DNA of 64,000 nt from Isoetes taiwanensis (taxonomy: Eukaryota > Streptophyta > Lycopodiopsida > Isoetales > Isoetaceae): the NCBI GenBank assembly GCA_021234155.1, contig JAJEKV010000018.1:14082925-14146924 (forward strand), given 5' to 3'. Below the pieces are notes generated by a model. The model did no database searches, had not been told where the DNA came from, and was given only the letters and a program-made list of their open reading frames with translations. The position numbers and the translations under genes are program-made. Below are positions 1 to 11,255 of this stretch, in pieces. Each line of letters begins with the position of its first letter. The stretch's first letter is position 1.

Positions 1-1424
1 CTGAGGTCTAGCAGCTGCTGGGCTTGTTGCTCTTGGGCTATAGCTTCCTGTAGCCCTCCCCTTATCCTGATAGTACTGTTGCTTATGTCCACTACCTTGA
101 AGGCATGTTCCTTGTAAGCTCATTGCTTTAGACGCTGCTTCTGACACTGTTCTGGGGTTTATTGCTCTCATCAGCTTCCTGATCTCTTCAATCAAGCCTT
201 CGATGTACCCCTTTCACTCAACTTTGGCATATAGAGCCTCAGCCTCATGAACTCTTCGGTGTATTTCTGGACTGTCTTATTGCCCTGCTCTAACCTGTAG
301 AATTGTTACATCATATGGCACGTGCTTCCTCGGCACGTAATGACGCTTAAATGCCTTGGAGAACTTCTTGAATCTGCAGCTATCTCTGCTTAACCCATGG
401 GCTTTGACATAGCCTTTCCACCAAATTCTGGCTGCCCCCTTGAGGTTGGCTGTTGCTACCCTACCCTTGTCCTTATCTTTCATGCTATAATCATTCCTGT
501 ACTCCCTCATTTCGTTCAACCAAGCCTCGGCTTCCATTCCAGACTTATTGTCTCATGAGAACTGTTCCAACTTCCTGGCTTTCCACACGTTGCTCAGTGC
601 AGAGTCGACTTTCTTCTAGTAGTCAGCTTCAATTCTGCCTCTATCATGGTTGGGACCCTCCCGGCGGTCCTACCAATCGTTGTCCTGCTCTTCAGATTCA
701 GAGTCAGAGTCGGAACTAGAGTTGGAGGAATCCGTGCTAGGTGATCTCCTTCTTCAATTTCTCTTCTTTGCTTTGTCTGTTCTGTCAGCCGGTGTTTGAG
801 GTAGTTGGACATTTTGGTCTGATCCGATCACTGTCCCCCCTGCCAGCAGAACTCTTATTTCGTGGATATCCAATCTTATTTGTGATATCGGCTATTCTGG
901 GGTTGGCTCAAACTCTTGGAACATGTTCCTTGGTTGAAACTGCCTTGCGGGTGTCTGCTCTTGACCAGGATGACCTGGTTGATGTTTGGAGGCATCCGAG
1001 CATGCCTATCAAATCCCGAGAGGGCAATCAGCATGAAGACTCCTCCTCCCCGTGGGTTGAACTGACGGTGTATGACTGCTATTCTTCCGTCGGTGAGGAG
1101 TGGAAGATAGAACCTGAGGGCTTTGTCGTGTCCTCCCTCTGCTGTTTGTTCTCCGGTTCTGATCCCGGACCTGTGCCTACCAGAGTATTCGTCACTTCTA
1201 TCATTTATCTGTAGTCGCGAAACATGGACTTGGAAGAGGTCAAGTTAATGCCGCCTTTTTCTCATCCAGCTGGCACTACTGCGGAGGTGCTAGACAGGAG
1301 CATGCTTGTTGTCTTTCCTCTGATGCCCATCCGCTCCTGGATGGCTATAAATTCCTCCTCGAAGGGTAGCTACTGTTGTGTTATCATCTGCTGGATGCCG
1401 GTGTACGCTTCAATGTCTGATGAC
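1..1424 (-). pseudogene. Decayed gag region of an old Ty3/gypsy element (the H3-carrying element)
   Basis: The best preserved part, about 277-537 on the minus strand, encodes EAWLNEMREY, then NLKGAARIWWKGY, then FKRHYVPRKH. This is the pattern of plant Ty3/gypsy gag (Retrotrans_gag: a WLxxM start, a GxAxxWW core and a basic FxxxYxP helix). Downstream, toward base 1, a second frame continues with EYTEEFMRLRLYMPKLSERG and a Gln/Ser-rich tail. Several in-frame stops and frame changes make it non-functional. The region joins 11256 onward once gypsy-1 and one TSD copy are removed, so it is the downstream continuation of the acidic ORF. The RT and integrase of this element would lie beyond the left edge. 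Confidence 0.65.
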
Positions 1425-3327
1425 TGTTGCCCCCAAAGGGCAACATACTAATTGTTGGTTCATATGTTAAAGTTAGGAAGGCTAAGTCAAAGGAGAACTT
1501 GGTAGTCAACATTGGTGTGAAGGTCAAAGGATATTTATCTTCAAGGTCAACTCCCATAAGGAATACTTCATTTGAGGTCAAAGCTAGTCAAAGATGCTGG
1601 GTTAAAGAAGATTGGAAGATGCTTTTTGAAGATTGGAAGTTAGAGTTTGGAAGATCCCATGGTACTTGGTTCCATCCCTTAGCCATTTTTTATCCACACC
1701 CATACCATATTCTCACCTCCCTTTTTGAATTTTCCCTAGTCATTTTCCCTTATACTCATATTTTTCCTTGCTCACCTTTTGCAAATCATATTTTGCTTTG
1801 CCTAAGTCCTTTTTTAATGCATTTTATTTCCCCATGGGATGTCCTACCTATTTCATATCTTTTTGCTTTATTTTCATTCCCCATATCACACCCTTGCAAA
1901 TGCCCTTAGCCTAACTCTTATTTGCAACCTCTTATACTCCCTTGCTTCATTTACCATTGTGCCCTAAGTACCCGTGCCACCCAAATATCCCCCATGGTAT
2001 ATTCCAGTTATGGTATCTACCTAGAATATTCCCCAAAAGATTAGGGTTACCATAGACCCAAATGATCAAAAGCTTCATAATTATTTTTGGGTATCTTTTG
2101 AACCATGGCCTAGCTTCTCGAAATTGCTAAATACAGCATATTCTCAGTTTATACCCCAAAAAATACGGCCACCGTATCGCAAAATTTCTGGAAAAATACT
2201 ATCGAAGAACCCTAAGTTTGGAAACCTGCTCGAATCACGCCGGAATGGAATCATTAGGCTCTGAAAACTATCTATTTCTGTATTCCCGCCCTTAAGCATC
2301 CTATCAAGCCTAAATTTAAGCTCTAAGATGCCGGAACTGTTAAACCTAAATATATACTGGGAAAATAATGACAGAAGATTTTTGAAGGCCCAGACGCATC
2401 AAACCTCAACATTGATACATGCTGAGCATGATCTGAAGACGTTTATGAAGTATCTGAGTGTTCCACAGTTCGATTTGAGAAAATTGGACTGATATTCCTG
2501 TTATGATATTATTTTATGACCTCCTGAGATATTTTGATAATTGATTTATGATCCTGAGACCCCTATTCATCTTGTATTACCTTCATATCAATGAAAATTG
2601 CCTGCCAAGTGCTTAAAAAGTTGACTGTCATGATCTTTTAGTATTTTTGTCATACAAACATTTTTACAGTAAAACATCCCATCATTTTTTCTTGCATATG
2701 ACCGCTTGCCCTTCTTTTTTCATCATATTTGCACCTGTGTGCACAAAAAGCTCGAAAAAAAACCATTCCAAACTCAAGATATCATTTTTTGCATTCTGTC
2801 TGATACAATTTTAGACTGTTATTCACAAAACAGTGCCAAAAAAATAGTGTTAATGATCCAAAATATGATTTGATTGCATGCCCCTCACCTTTGGGACCTA
2901 TACTTCACCTCCATTTTGGAATCTCTCAAAAATTCCCTCTGCAACCCAAGCTACAAAATTCTGAGATCTGTCTGTAGTTCTGACTGGTATTGACCAAAAA
3001 TTGACCCAACTTTGAGATCGAATATCTTGCAGATTAGAACTCAGACTTAGTCAAGATCTTCTCCCTTGCTTGCCTATAACTTTTCTGTACAAGTCACAAT
3101 CATTTGACATTGGGAATCAATCCACCTATGAGCGCTACATCAATTTGAGTGAGGATTCCATATTCTTGAATTGGGAAAGGTATGAATGCTTGATATTTGA
3201 GCTTTTTCTTTGAGAAATTCTTGTGTAGACTGATCACCTTAAGTGATCTGGAGGTTCTAACCCCAACTTGAGCATAAACTCAAGTTGGCTTCTTGTGTTT
3301 GACTCTCTAGCCAGGTTGAGGTCAACA
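1425..3327 (+). repeat. 5' LTR of gypsy-1
   Basis: Direct repeat of 9538-11255, about 1.9 kb. It begins with an 8-bp perfect inverted repeat (TGTTGCCC, 5-nt loop, GGGCAACA) and ends CAACA. Compared with the 3' LTR it keeps about 185 bp extra near 2262-2440, which the 3' LTR lacks. No long ORF is supported; predicted reading frames here are accidental. Confidence 0.92.
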
Positions 3328-3330
3328 TCT

Positions 3331-3349
3331 TGGAGGTTCTACCGAGATC
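3331..3349 (+). promoter_or_regulatory. Primer-binding site, tRNA-Gln type (gypsy-1)
   Basis: Three nt after the 5' LTR is TGGAGGTTCTACCGAGATC. It pairs, apart from about two positions, with the 3' end of plant nuclear tRNA-Gln plus CCA (as I recall that sequence). Gypsy-2 has the same site with one difference. Confidence 0.7.
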
Positions 3350-3368
3350 TTCCTGGATTTCAGAACTC

Positions 3369-4085
3369 ATGGCTCCAAAGCAAAAATTTCTAGCAGAACA
3401 AGAACCATTAGAAGATATTGATGCACCAGATCATTGTAAAGAAAGGCCATTGCCTTCAAGTTTCTCAACTAGCCTGCTTCAAAACATGTCATACCAATTC
3501 GAGTTGAACGTTCCTGTTTCTTTGCCTACTTTTGATTCCAGTATGAGTGCTAATAACTTTTTGAGAATATTTGAGCATTATTATAGGGATTATGGTTTCA
3601 AGAAAGGCTGCGAGCTTTCAGAGTTTGAAAAATGTTTCAAAGAAGAGAGTGAAGCTGGTGCTTGGTTAACTTATGAAAAGTTAATGGGTACCACTTCATG
3701 GGATGAATTCGTCAAGAAGTTTCTGGATAGATTTGGTAAGTTAGCTGCTCCAAAAGATTTGGTTCATGAGTTGCAAGGTTTTTCTATACATGCAGGAGAA
3801 AGTGTGAATCAATACAAAGAAAGGTTTAGCACATTTATGAGCAGGTGTCAAAGAGCACAAGTTACAATCCCAACCCTTTTTTTAGTTACTGCTTTCATCA
3901 ATGGTTTGGAAAGAAGACCAGATATCCAAAGAAAATTGCTCAAGATCCAAGCTGCTGAAGGATTTGATTCTATATACAAAGTTTTTGCCAAAACCACTGA
4001 CCTAACTCAGATGCTCTCTACTTTGCCTGACAAGCATCATGTTTCTCACCATAGCCATGATCCTTTTTACCACGATGCTACTTGA
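3369..4085 (+). pseudogene. gag capsid region of gypsy-1
   Basis: The ATG at 3369 (MAPKQK) is 20 nt past the primer site and is conserved in gypsy-2, so I prefer it to the non-ATG extension upstream. The roughly 238-residue reading frame contains the Retrotrans_gag core: FEKCFKEESEAGAWLTYEKL, SWDEFVKKFLDRFGKL, then ESVNQYKERFSTFMSRC and FINGLERRPDIQ. The frame ends in TGA at 4083-4085, just before a His/Asp-rich linker. In gypsy-2 the corresponding frame reads further, so the stop is probably a lesion in this copy. Role: capsid subunits that package the RNA in cytoplasmic particles. Confidence 0.85.
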
Positions 4086-4963
4086 TGCACATTATGATCA
4101 TCACCCTTCCATTCCGGTTTATGCCATCTGTAAAGAAAAGAAAAATTCTAAAGAGGGGAAGCTAATTCTCAAGTTGCGGAGGTCAAACCGGACCTATCTA
4201 AGGTTCTTGAAGCTTTAGCGAAATAACCGAGACAATTGGTTGAACTCAAGGCTGCAAGAACAGTAAAACTTTTGAATGTATTCATTGCAATAGGAATTCT
4301 CATCCATCAGAAATTTGCTATTGGCAAGTGTGTCCTAAATGCAATAGAAAAGGCCACTTTGGAAAGGAATGTCCTGTTTGTTCTTTTTGTAAAGAAGTTG
4401 GCCATACTGATGTTAGGTGTGCTGTTAAGGAATATTTTGCTAAGCAGGAAAAAGAAAAGAGACCAGAGCCTAAACCTCCCGTGAGATTTGCTGAACCAAG
4501 TACCTCCATAAGGTTTATTCAAGCTACAGAAGTTCCTAAATCTGAAGAAGTTATGGTGGTGCAAACTAGAAGCATGAATGAAGCTCATGTACATGCTGAA
4601 TCAAGTAGGCATTCCACTGCCAGGTCTTCACCACCTGTGGTGGAATCACCTGCTCAAATCATAGCTCTACCCCCTCAGCAAAAATATGGTAAGAAAGATC
4701 AAGACTTTGATGAGGTTGATGTTTTGCTCAAAAATTCCAAAGTAAGTGTGGATCTTTTCACATTGCTAAAGATTGCACCTAGTTATAGAAAAAGAGTACT
4801 GCAGCAAACTGGTGGTGAGATATTAAATGCTTGTGTGAATTTTACTGATGCCACTAACCTTGTTCTAGCACAGAATGAAGAAGACCCTGGGGCATTCACA
4901 TGTTCAGCTACTTTAGGAGGTTATACCTTCTCAAATGTGTTACTTGATGGGGGATCCCCCTAA
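4086..4963 (+). pseudogene. gag zinc-knuckle region, linker and start of protease (gypsy-1)
   Basis: From 4328 the frame shows two CX2CX4HX4C knuckles (CPKCNRKGHFGKEC and CSFCKEVGHTDVRC). A third knuckle just upstream (intact as CIHCNRNSHPSEIC in gypsy-2) is out of frame here. A Pro/Ser-rich linker follows, then LLDGGSP, the active-site loop of a retropepsin with DGGS in place of the usual DT/SG. The frame then hits TAA. The same site in gypsy-2 has one more base in the C run after GGATC, so a one-base deletion separates protease from its N-terminus in gypsy-1. Confidence 0.8.
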
Positions 4964-4968
4964 ACATC

Positions 4969-5829
4969 ATGCCATATCACATTATGAAAAAATGTGGTTT
5001 CGAGGTGGACAAGAAAGCTTTTATATTATTAAGATCTTTTTATAATGCTAAGATTACCCCTATTGGTGTGGTAACTAAAGTGCCTGTTAATACAGAGGGC
5101 ATAACTGTAGCTGCTAACTTTATTGTAGTAGCTTTTGAAGATATAGGGGATGAGTCTGACATCTATGATCTACTTCTAGGGAGAAGATGGTTAGCCACTG
5201 TGGATGCTAGACCAGTCTGGTCCCAAGGGAGATGTACCATCTCCAACGGTTCTCAAACTGCTACAATTTACAATCAAGATGGCTCCAATGAAGAGGTAAA
5301 CTTTATTAAGGAAATGCTGATTGAAGAACCTTTGGGATCTTACAGAATAAAAAATACAAGACCAAGAAAATATGAAATGGTTCCTCTCATTATGGAATGT
5401 GCACTCCCCAGCAGACAAGGGCCATCAGGATTCTTATGGTTTGACGGAGGTATTTCTAAAAAATTAAATATTGCATCATCTGCTGCTATTTTGAAAGATT
5501 CCTCTCACAAACTTTTAGCTAAAGTAGGAAGAATCTCCCCCCAAGTTACATCTAATGTAGCAGAATATAAGGCTTTGATTGCAGGTCTTCAGGAGGCCAA
5601 AGCTATGGATATTGCCAACATTCACATTTATGGTGACTCACAATTAATTTGTAGACAAGTTTCAGGAAACTACCAAACAAAAAATGCAGATATGGAGCTC
5701 TTGAAGAATCAAGTAATGGGAGTACTCTTGAGTTTTGCTTCATGAGAGATCACTCACATACCAAAAGAGAAAAATGTGGAAGCGGATGCCCTATGTAGAG
5801 AAACTCTCATGTCACATTTAACTGAGGGA
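4969..5829 (+). pseudogene. Protease body plus additional RNase H domain, upstream of RT (gypsy-1)
   Basis: Residues 1-90 (MPYHIMKKCGFEV to DLLLGRRWL) are the retropepsin body and flap, with the typical D-LLGR-WL end. After a linker comes a second complete-looking RNase H: GFLWFDGG (first Asp), NVAEYKALIAGLQEA (Glu), IYGDSQLI (Asp), ITHIPKEKNVEADAL (last Asp). This pattern matches the archaeal/plant-type RNase H found as an extra domain in plant Tat elements. Its position between PR and RT is unusual. One in-frame TGA (about 5743) replaces a Trp codon seen in gypsy-2. Confidence 0.85.
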
Positions 5830-7113
5830 GCTATTCCAGAGGAAGACCTTGATGCTAGTGAGGTAAAGGCACTTCGTCCCATTCTAACCATTAATGCATC
5901 AGAGGAAAAAGACACTGAGGAGATTACAATCACAAAAAATGGTAAGACTAGAACCTTGTTTGTTGGAGATTTAATTGAATACCAAAATAAGGAGAACATA
6001 CAAATGTTTTTTGAAGAAAGGAAGGATGTGTTTGCCTGGGATTATTCTGAGCTCACTGGTATTAAAGCTGAGGTATGCCAATTTGAAATCAAGATTAAAG
6101 AAGGATGTAAGCCTGTGTTTCAAAAACTGAGAAGAATTAATGCTTCATTAATGGGATTAATCAAAGATGAGTTGGATAAAATGCTAGATGCAGGTGTTAT
6201 TATTGAAATCATTAATCCAGAATGGGTATCTTGCATTGTGCCTGTAGAAAAAAAGAGTGGTGCCTTGAGGATTTGCATTAATTATCGAGATCTCAACAAA
6301 GCTACCATCAAGGACTGCTATCCCTTGCCTTTTTTAGAAGAAATTTTATATGCTGTAGCAGGAAAAGAGATGTACTCATTCTTAGATGGATTTTCAGGAT
6401 TTAATCAAATTGGCATTAAGGAAGAAGATCAACCAAAGACCTCTTTTATTACCCCTTGGGGAACTTATGCAATGAAAAGAATGCCTTTTGGATTAATGAA
6501 TGCACCTGCTACTTTCCAGAGAGCTATGGACGTTATTTTTAGACCTATGTCTCCTCAAGAATTCAGAGTCTACCTGAATGACCTTTGCTTAGGATCTCAC
6601 CCTGCTAATCATTTGGAATTGCTTGCAAAAATATGCTCTTTGTGCAGGGACTCTGGAGTCAACCTTAACCCAAAGAAGTCTATTTTCTTTGCATCTAAAG
6701 GGCAACTTTTGGGGCATGAGGTGTCCAACAATGGTATACAAGTGGCACAAGAAAAGGTTGAAGCCCTCAAAAGACTGGTACCTCCCAAGAATTTGAAGCA
6801 GGTTAAAAGTTTTATTGGCATGACTAGTTTTCTTAGGATGTATATTCCTAATTTTGCTCATATTATAAGTCCTATTTCTAAACTGACAAGGATAGGCAGG
6901 ATTTCTAAATCTGAGAGCAAGTATGTCCCTGTCACATGGTCATCAGATTGTCAAGAGTCTTTTGAGTTACTTATAAAGTCCATTTGTGAGGCTACTCTTT
7001 TAAAAAAACCTGATTTGGATATGCCATTTGAGGTCTATATTACTATCACTAAAAAGGCCATAGGTCTAGCTATTCTACAAGACAAGCATACCATAGCTGT
7101 TGCCAGCAAATAG
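5776..7113 (+). pseudogene. Reverse transcriptase of gypsy-1 (YLND in the catalytic box)
   Basis: The uninterrupted frame carries all gypsy RT blocks: SGALRICINYRDLNKAT, YPLPFLEEI, YSFLDGFSGFNQI, TPWGTYAMKRMPFGL, ATFQRAMD, FRVYLNDLCLGS, LLGHEVSNNGI, LKQVKSFIGMTSF. The catalytic YxDD box reads YLND; gypsy-2 has YLDD. The change Asp to Asn at the first catalytic Asp would be expected to abolish polymerisation. The frame stops with TAG at 7111-7113, inside the following RNase H region. Confidence 0.92.
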
Positions 7114-7530
7114 TGGAGTTCAACTGAAGAAAAATACACTAGAATGTAGAAGAGTGCTGCTGCTCTTATGTTCCTTATTGACAGACAAGGTCACCTACTA
7201 TTGAAGAGTTCTGTTCAAGTCTATATGAAGCAAAATCCAATGGGATTGTTATTTGGTAAGGCTACCTCCAAACCAAAAATTCAAAGGTGGCTTGTAAGCT
7301 ACAAACCTTTGATATTTCCATTAAGGAATTACATCATGTGAAGAGTCCCAGTCTTTATTTACCTTACATTTTCTTTGATCATGAGGATGCAGTAGAGGTT
7401 GTTGACTTTGTGGATGCCTTAGCTTATTTGCAGGCAGAAGATGAAGAGCAGTTGCAACAGGATTGGCAGTCACCTATAAAAAATTTTCTACAATTCAAGG
7501 ATATGCCCTCAGGACTGACCTCGAGTTAGC
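7114..7530 (+). pseudogene. Degenerate gypsy RNase H / connection region (gypsy-1)
   Basis: The order of blocks is that of a gypsy RNase H: FEVYITITKKAIGLAILQDKH, then WSSTEEKYTRM, then KIQRW and CKLQTFDISIKELHHVK. The usual YTDAS is replaced by YITIT, so the first catalytic Asp is missing, and no AD-LSR end follows. Gypsy-2 shares the loss. The region probably survives as a structural tether between RT and integrase. Stops and frame changes occur around 7111, 7149 and 7290. Confidence 0.7.
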
Positions 7531-7565
7531 AAAGGAGATTTAAAGAAAAATGTAGGCAATTTAAA

Positions 7566-8744
7566 ATGATTAATGATGTTCTATGTAAAGTCAACAGGGA
7601 TGGACTATTACTGAGGTGTGTCAATGAAGAGGAATATGCTCTGACCATTAGAGAAATGCATGAAGGAGCATGTGGAGGCCATTTTGCTGGAGATACTACT
7701 GCCAAGAAAATCCTCAGGTCAGGTTATTATTGGCCTACAATATTTAAAGATTGTTATACTGCTATAAAATCTTGCCACAAGTGTCAAATATTTGGCAAAA
7801 AGATCCTCCTTCCAGCTGCACTAAACCCCATAATTTCTCCAGGACCTTTCCAAATATGGGGATTAGATTATATTGGCCCTATTAACCCCCCTTCTGCAGG
7901 ACAACATCAGCACATTATTGTAGCTACAGATTATTTTACTAAATGGACAGAAGCTATTCCTTTAAGACAGGCCAATGCTACTACAACAGCAAAGTTTTTA
8001 CATGAATATATCTGTGCACGGTTTGGTATTCCTCTACAATTGCACTCTGACAGAGGTACCCCTTTTGTGAATGAAGTTATTGCTAATCTGCTAACCATTC
8101 TTAAGGTCAAACATACCAAGAGCTCTTCTTATTACCCCCAAGGTAATGGTCAAGCAGAAGTTACTAATAAAGTTTTGAAAAACATTTTGTAGAAAACAGT
8201 AGATGATAATCAAAGGGATTGGCATGTCAAATTGGTGGATGCTCTTTGGGCTTATAGAGTTACTATTAAAGCAGCAACCACTCATACACCTTTCAATCTA
8301 GTTTATGGCATTGAAGCTGTGCTTCCAGTAGAGCTTGAGCTCCCATCTCTAAGGTTAGCTCACAAACTATGTTTACCTTTTGAAAATGCCTTGCAGGAGA
8401 GACTTGATGCCCTTTTGCATTTAGAAGAATATAGAATGGAGGCTGAGAATGCCAATCTGCTAAAGAAAGCCAAAGATTTGGCTGCCTTCAAAGCTGCTCA
8501 TAAAAAACAAGGGACTTTCAGAGCAGGAGAGCTAGTTTTAAAATGGAATAAATCAAGGGAAGACTCAGCTAGTAAGTTTGAAAATCTGTGGGAAGGTTCC
8601 TATGAAGTGCTGGAATCAGCAGGCACCAATTCTTATTGGTTAAAGGAATTAACTTCAGGGGTGTCACTTCCAAATCCCATCAACATTATTCACTTGAAAA
8701 GGTACTGGGATCAGCATATATGCTTGTCCCTTTTTATGCTTTAG
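7566..8744 (+). pseudogene. Integrase of gypsy-1
   Basis: The zinc-binding HHCC domain is visible as MHEGACGGHF, SGYYWPTI and SCHKCQ. The DDE core follows: WGLDYIGPI (D), LHSDRGTPFVNE (D), YYPQGNGQAEVTNK (E), then WAYR and FNLVYG. The C-terminal part (GELVLKWN, FENLWEGSYEV, NPINIIHLKRYW) is the usual gypsy GPY/F-like end, without a chromodomain. One TAG at about 8190 separates two frames; gypsy-2 has CAG there. Function in the family: 3'-end processing and strand transfer of the cDNA. Confidence 0.9.
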
Positions 8745-9537
8745 AATTTTTTAAATCAGAATTAGGATTAGATAGGTTAGATTCCTCTTTGTCTTGATTT
8801 TTAGTATTAATTCTTTCATTGAGTTCATGTTTGCAGCCAGCCAATTGTCAAGTGTCATCTGCAGGAGCATCCTTTTCTCATCCACATTCATCTGTTTCAC
8901 TGTGGTCCTACCTCCCACCTAGCTATTCATTCTTCATTTCATTCCCCCAAGCATGCACTCTGCGAATTCAGCTTCACCATCATGGCAGAGTTGGAAGAAT
9001 TAAAATTAACATGTTTATGTGTTTCCATGGCAGGTGCATCCTTTTCCCATCTATATTCATCTGTCACAAGTAGTCCTGCCATTCATTTGGACTCCTCATT
9101 CTTATTTTCATTCCCCCACAAAGCACTCTGCATTTCAGCTTCACCACCATAGCAGAGTTGCAAATTTTTGAAGAAAGGACATGCATTTTCTTGTTTTGGC
9201 GAGATCTCAACACTAGCATATTCATCTTATCTCTTTACATCATTCACGCTTCACTCACACCATCTCTTTATCATTCTTATACTTATTCTCATTCTATTCA
9301 CCCATCACACTCCACTCACACCATATTACCACCATATTCACATTCATCACACTCATTTTACCTCCCTATCGTCACAATATCACCACACTCACACTCATCT
9401 TTCTATTATTTGCACCCTACATTCTATTCCATCTTGTTCTCATTTTTCACACTTTGACAAAGTTTGAAGACCCCTCTATAGATTCCTTTTGGCATAATAT
9501 GGCTGAGGGGACCAGCCATTTTCTTGTTTTGGCGAGA
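8745..9537 (+). other. 3' untranslated region of gypsy-1 with repeats and PPT-like 21-mers
   Basis: There is no credible ORF. Two diverged tandem units (about 8845-9000 and 9030-9160) share a CACTCTGC, TTCAGCTTCACCA and GCAGAGTTG pattern. They are followed by a CAC/CATT-rich low-complexity stretch (9210-9460). A 21-bp motif ending TTGTTTTGGCGAGA occurs at 9184-9204 and again at 9517-9537, where it abuts the 3' LTR and occupies the polypurine-tract position. Confidence 0.7.
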
Positions 9538-11255
9538 TGTTGCCCCCAAAGGGCAACATACTAATTGTTGGTTCATATGTTAAAGTTAGGAAGGCTAAGT
9601 CAAAGGAGAACTTGGTAGTCAACATTGGTGTGAAGGTCAAAGGATATTTATCTTCAAGGTCAACTCCCATAAGGAATACTTCATTTGAGGTCAAAGCTAG
9701 TCAAAAAGATGCTGGGTTAAAGAAGATTGGAAGATGCTTTTTGAAGATTGGAAGTTAGAGTTTGGAAGATCCCATGGTACTTGGTTCCATCCCTTAGCCA
9801 TTTTTTATCCACCCCCATACCATATTCTCACCTCCCTTTTTGAATTTTCCCTAGTCATTTTCCCTTATACTCATATTTTTCCTTGCTCACCTTTTGCAAA
9901 TCATATTTTGCTTTCCCTAAGTCCTTTTTTAATGCATTTTATTTCCCCCATGGGATGTCCTACCTATTTCATATCTTTTTGCTTTATTTTCATTCCCCAT
10001 ATCACACCCTTGCAAATGCCCTTAGCCTAACTCTTATTTGCAACCTCTTATACTCCCTTGCTTCATTTACCATTGTGCCCTAAGTACCCATGCCACCCAA
10101 ATATCCCCCATGGAATATTCCAGTTATGGTATCTACCTAGAATATTCCCCAAAAGATTAGGGTTGATCAAAAGCTTCATAATTATTTTTGGGTATCTTTT
10201 GAACCATGGCCTAGCTTCTCGAAATTGCTAAATACAGCATATTCTCAGTTTATACCCCAAAAAATACGGCCATCGTATCGCAAAATTTCTGGAAAAATAC
10301 TATCGAAGAACCCTAAGTTTGGAAACCTGCTCGAATCACGCCGGAATGGAATCATTAGGCTCAAGACGTTTATGAAGTATCTGAGTGTTCCACAGTTCGA
10401 TTTGAGAAAATTGGACTGATATTCCTGTTATGATATTATTTTATGACCTCCTGAGATATTTTGATGATTGATTTATGATCCTGAGACCCCTATTCATCTT
10501 GTATTACCTTCATATCAATGAAAATTGCCTGCCAAGTGCTTAAAAAGTTGACTGTCATGATCTTTTAGTATTTTTGCCATACAAACATTTCTACAGTAAA
10601 ACATCCCATCATTTTTTCTTGCATATGACCACTTGCCCTTCTTTTCTCATCATATTTGCACCTGTGTGCACAAAAAGTTCGAAAAAAAACCATTCCAAAC
10701 TCAAGATATCATTTTTTTCATTATATCTAATACAATTTTAGACTGTTATTCACAAAACTGTGCCAAAAAAATAGTGTTAATGATCCAAAATATGATTTGA
10801 TTGCATGCCCCTCACCTTTGGGACCTATACTTCACTTCAGTTTTGGAATCTCTCAAAAATTCCCTCTGCAACTCAAATTACAAAATTCTGAGATCTGTCT
10901 GTAGTTCTGACTGGTATTGACCAAAAATTGACCCAACTTTGAGATCGAATATCTTGCAGATTAGAACTCAGACTTGGTCAAGATCTTCTCCCTTGCTTGC
11001 CTATAAATTTTCTATACAAGTCACAATCATTTGACCTTGGGAATCAATCCACCTATGAGTGCTACATCAATTTGAGTGAGGGTTCCATATTCTTGAATTG
11101 GAAAAGGTATGAATGCTTGATATTTGAGCTTTTTCTTTGAGAAATTCTTGTGTAGACTGATAACCTTAAGTGATCTGGAGGTTCTAACCCCAACTTGAGC
11201 ATAAACTCAAGTTGGCTTCTTGTGTTTGACTCTCTAGCCAGCTTGAGGGTCAACA
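9538..11255 (+). repeat. 3' LTR of gypsy-1
   Basis: Direct repeat of 1425-3327, starting TGTTGCCCCC with the same terminal hairpin and ending GGTCAACA, followed by TSD ATGAC. It is shorter than the 5' LTR mainly because of one internal deletion of about 185 bp near 10363. Otherwise the two align along their length with scattered substitutions. Confidence 0.92.

Larger units (their letters stand above)
1425..11255 (+). mobile_element. Gypsy-1: complete Ty3/gypsy element with two RNase H domains, TSD ATGAC
   Basis: The element is bounded by long direct repeats (1425-3327 and 9538-11255), both starting TGTTGCC and ending GTCAACA. It is flanked by a perfect 5-bp duplication ATGAC at 1420-1424 and 11256-11260. 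A tRNA-Gln-type primer site follows the 5' LTR. Internal order is gag, three zinc knuckles, protease, a complete RNase H, RT, a degenerate gypsy RNase H, and integrase. All coding parts carry stops or frameshifts, and the RT catalytic motif is altered, so this copy is not autonomous. Chromodomain and env-like ORFs were not seen. The extra RNase H suggests relation to the Tat group, although the domain order differs from Tat as I know it. Confidence 0.93.

Noticed and set aside
741-1214. 157-codon plus-strand frame
   Set aside because: It is antisense to the decayed gag region and shows no protein family pattern; treated as a shadow.
1427-1909. 160-codon frame in the gypsy-1 5' LTR (and its twin at 9537-9758)
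   Set aside because: It lies within the LTR, is disrupted differently in each LTR copy, and has no recognisable domain.
9158-9467. Two overlapping 99-codon frames rich in His/Ser/Thr/Ile
   Set aside because: They translate CAC/CATT-rich low-complexity DNA in the gypsy-1 3' untranslated region, with no conservation in gypsy-2.
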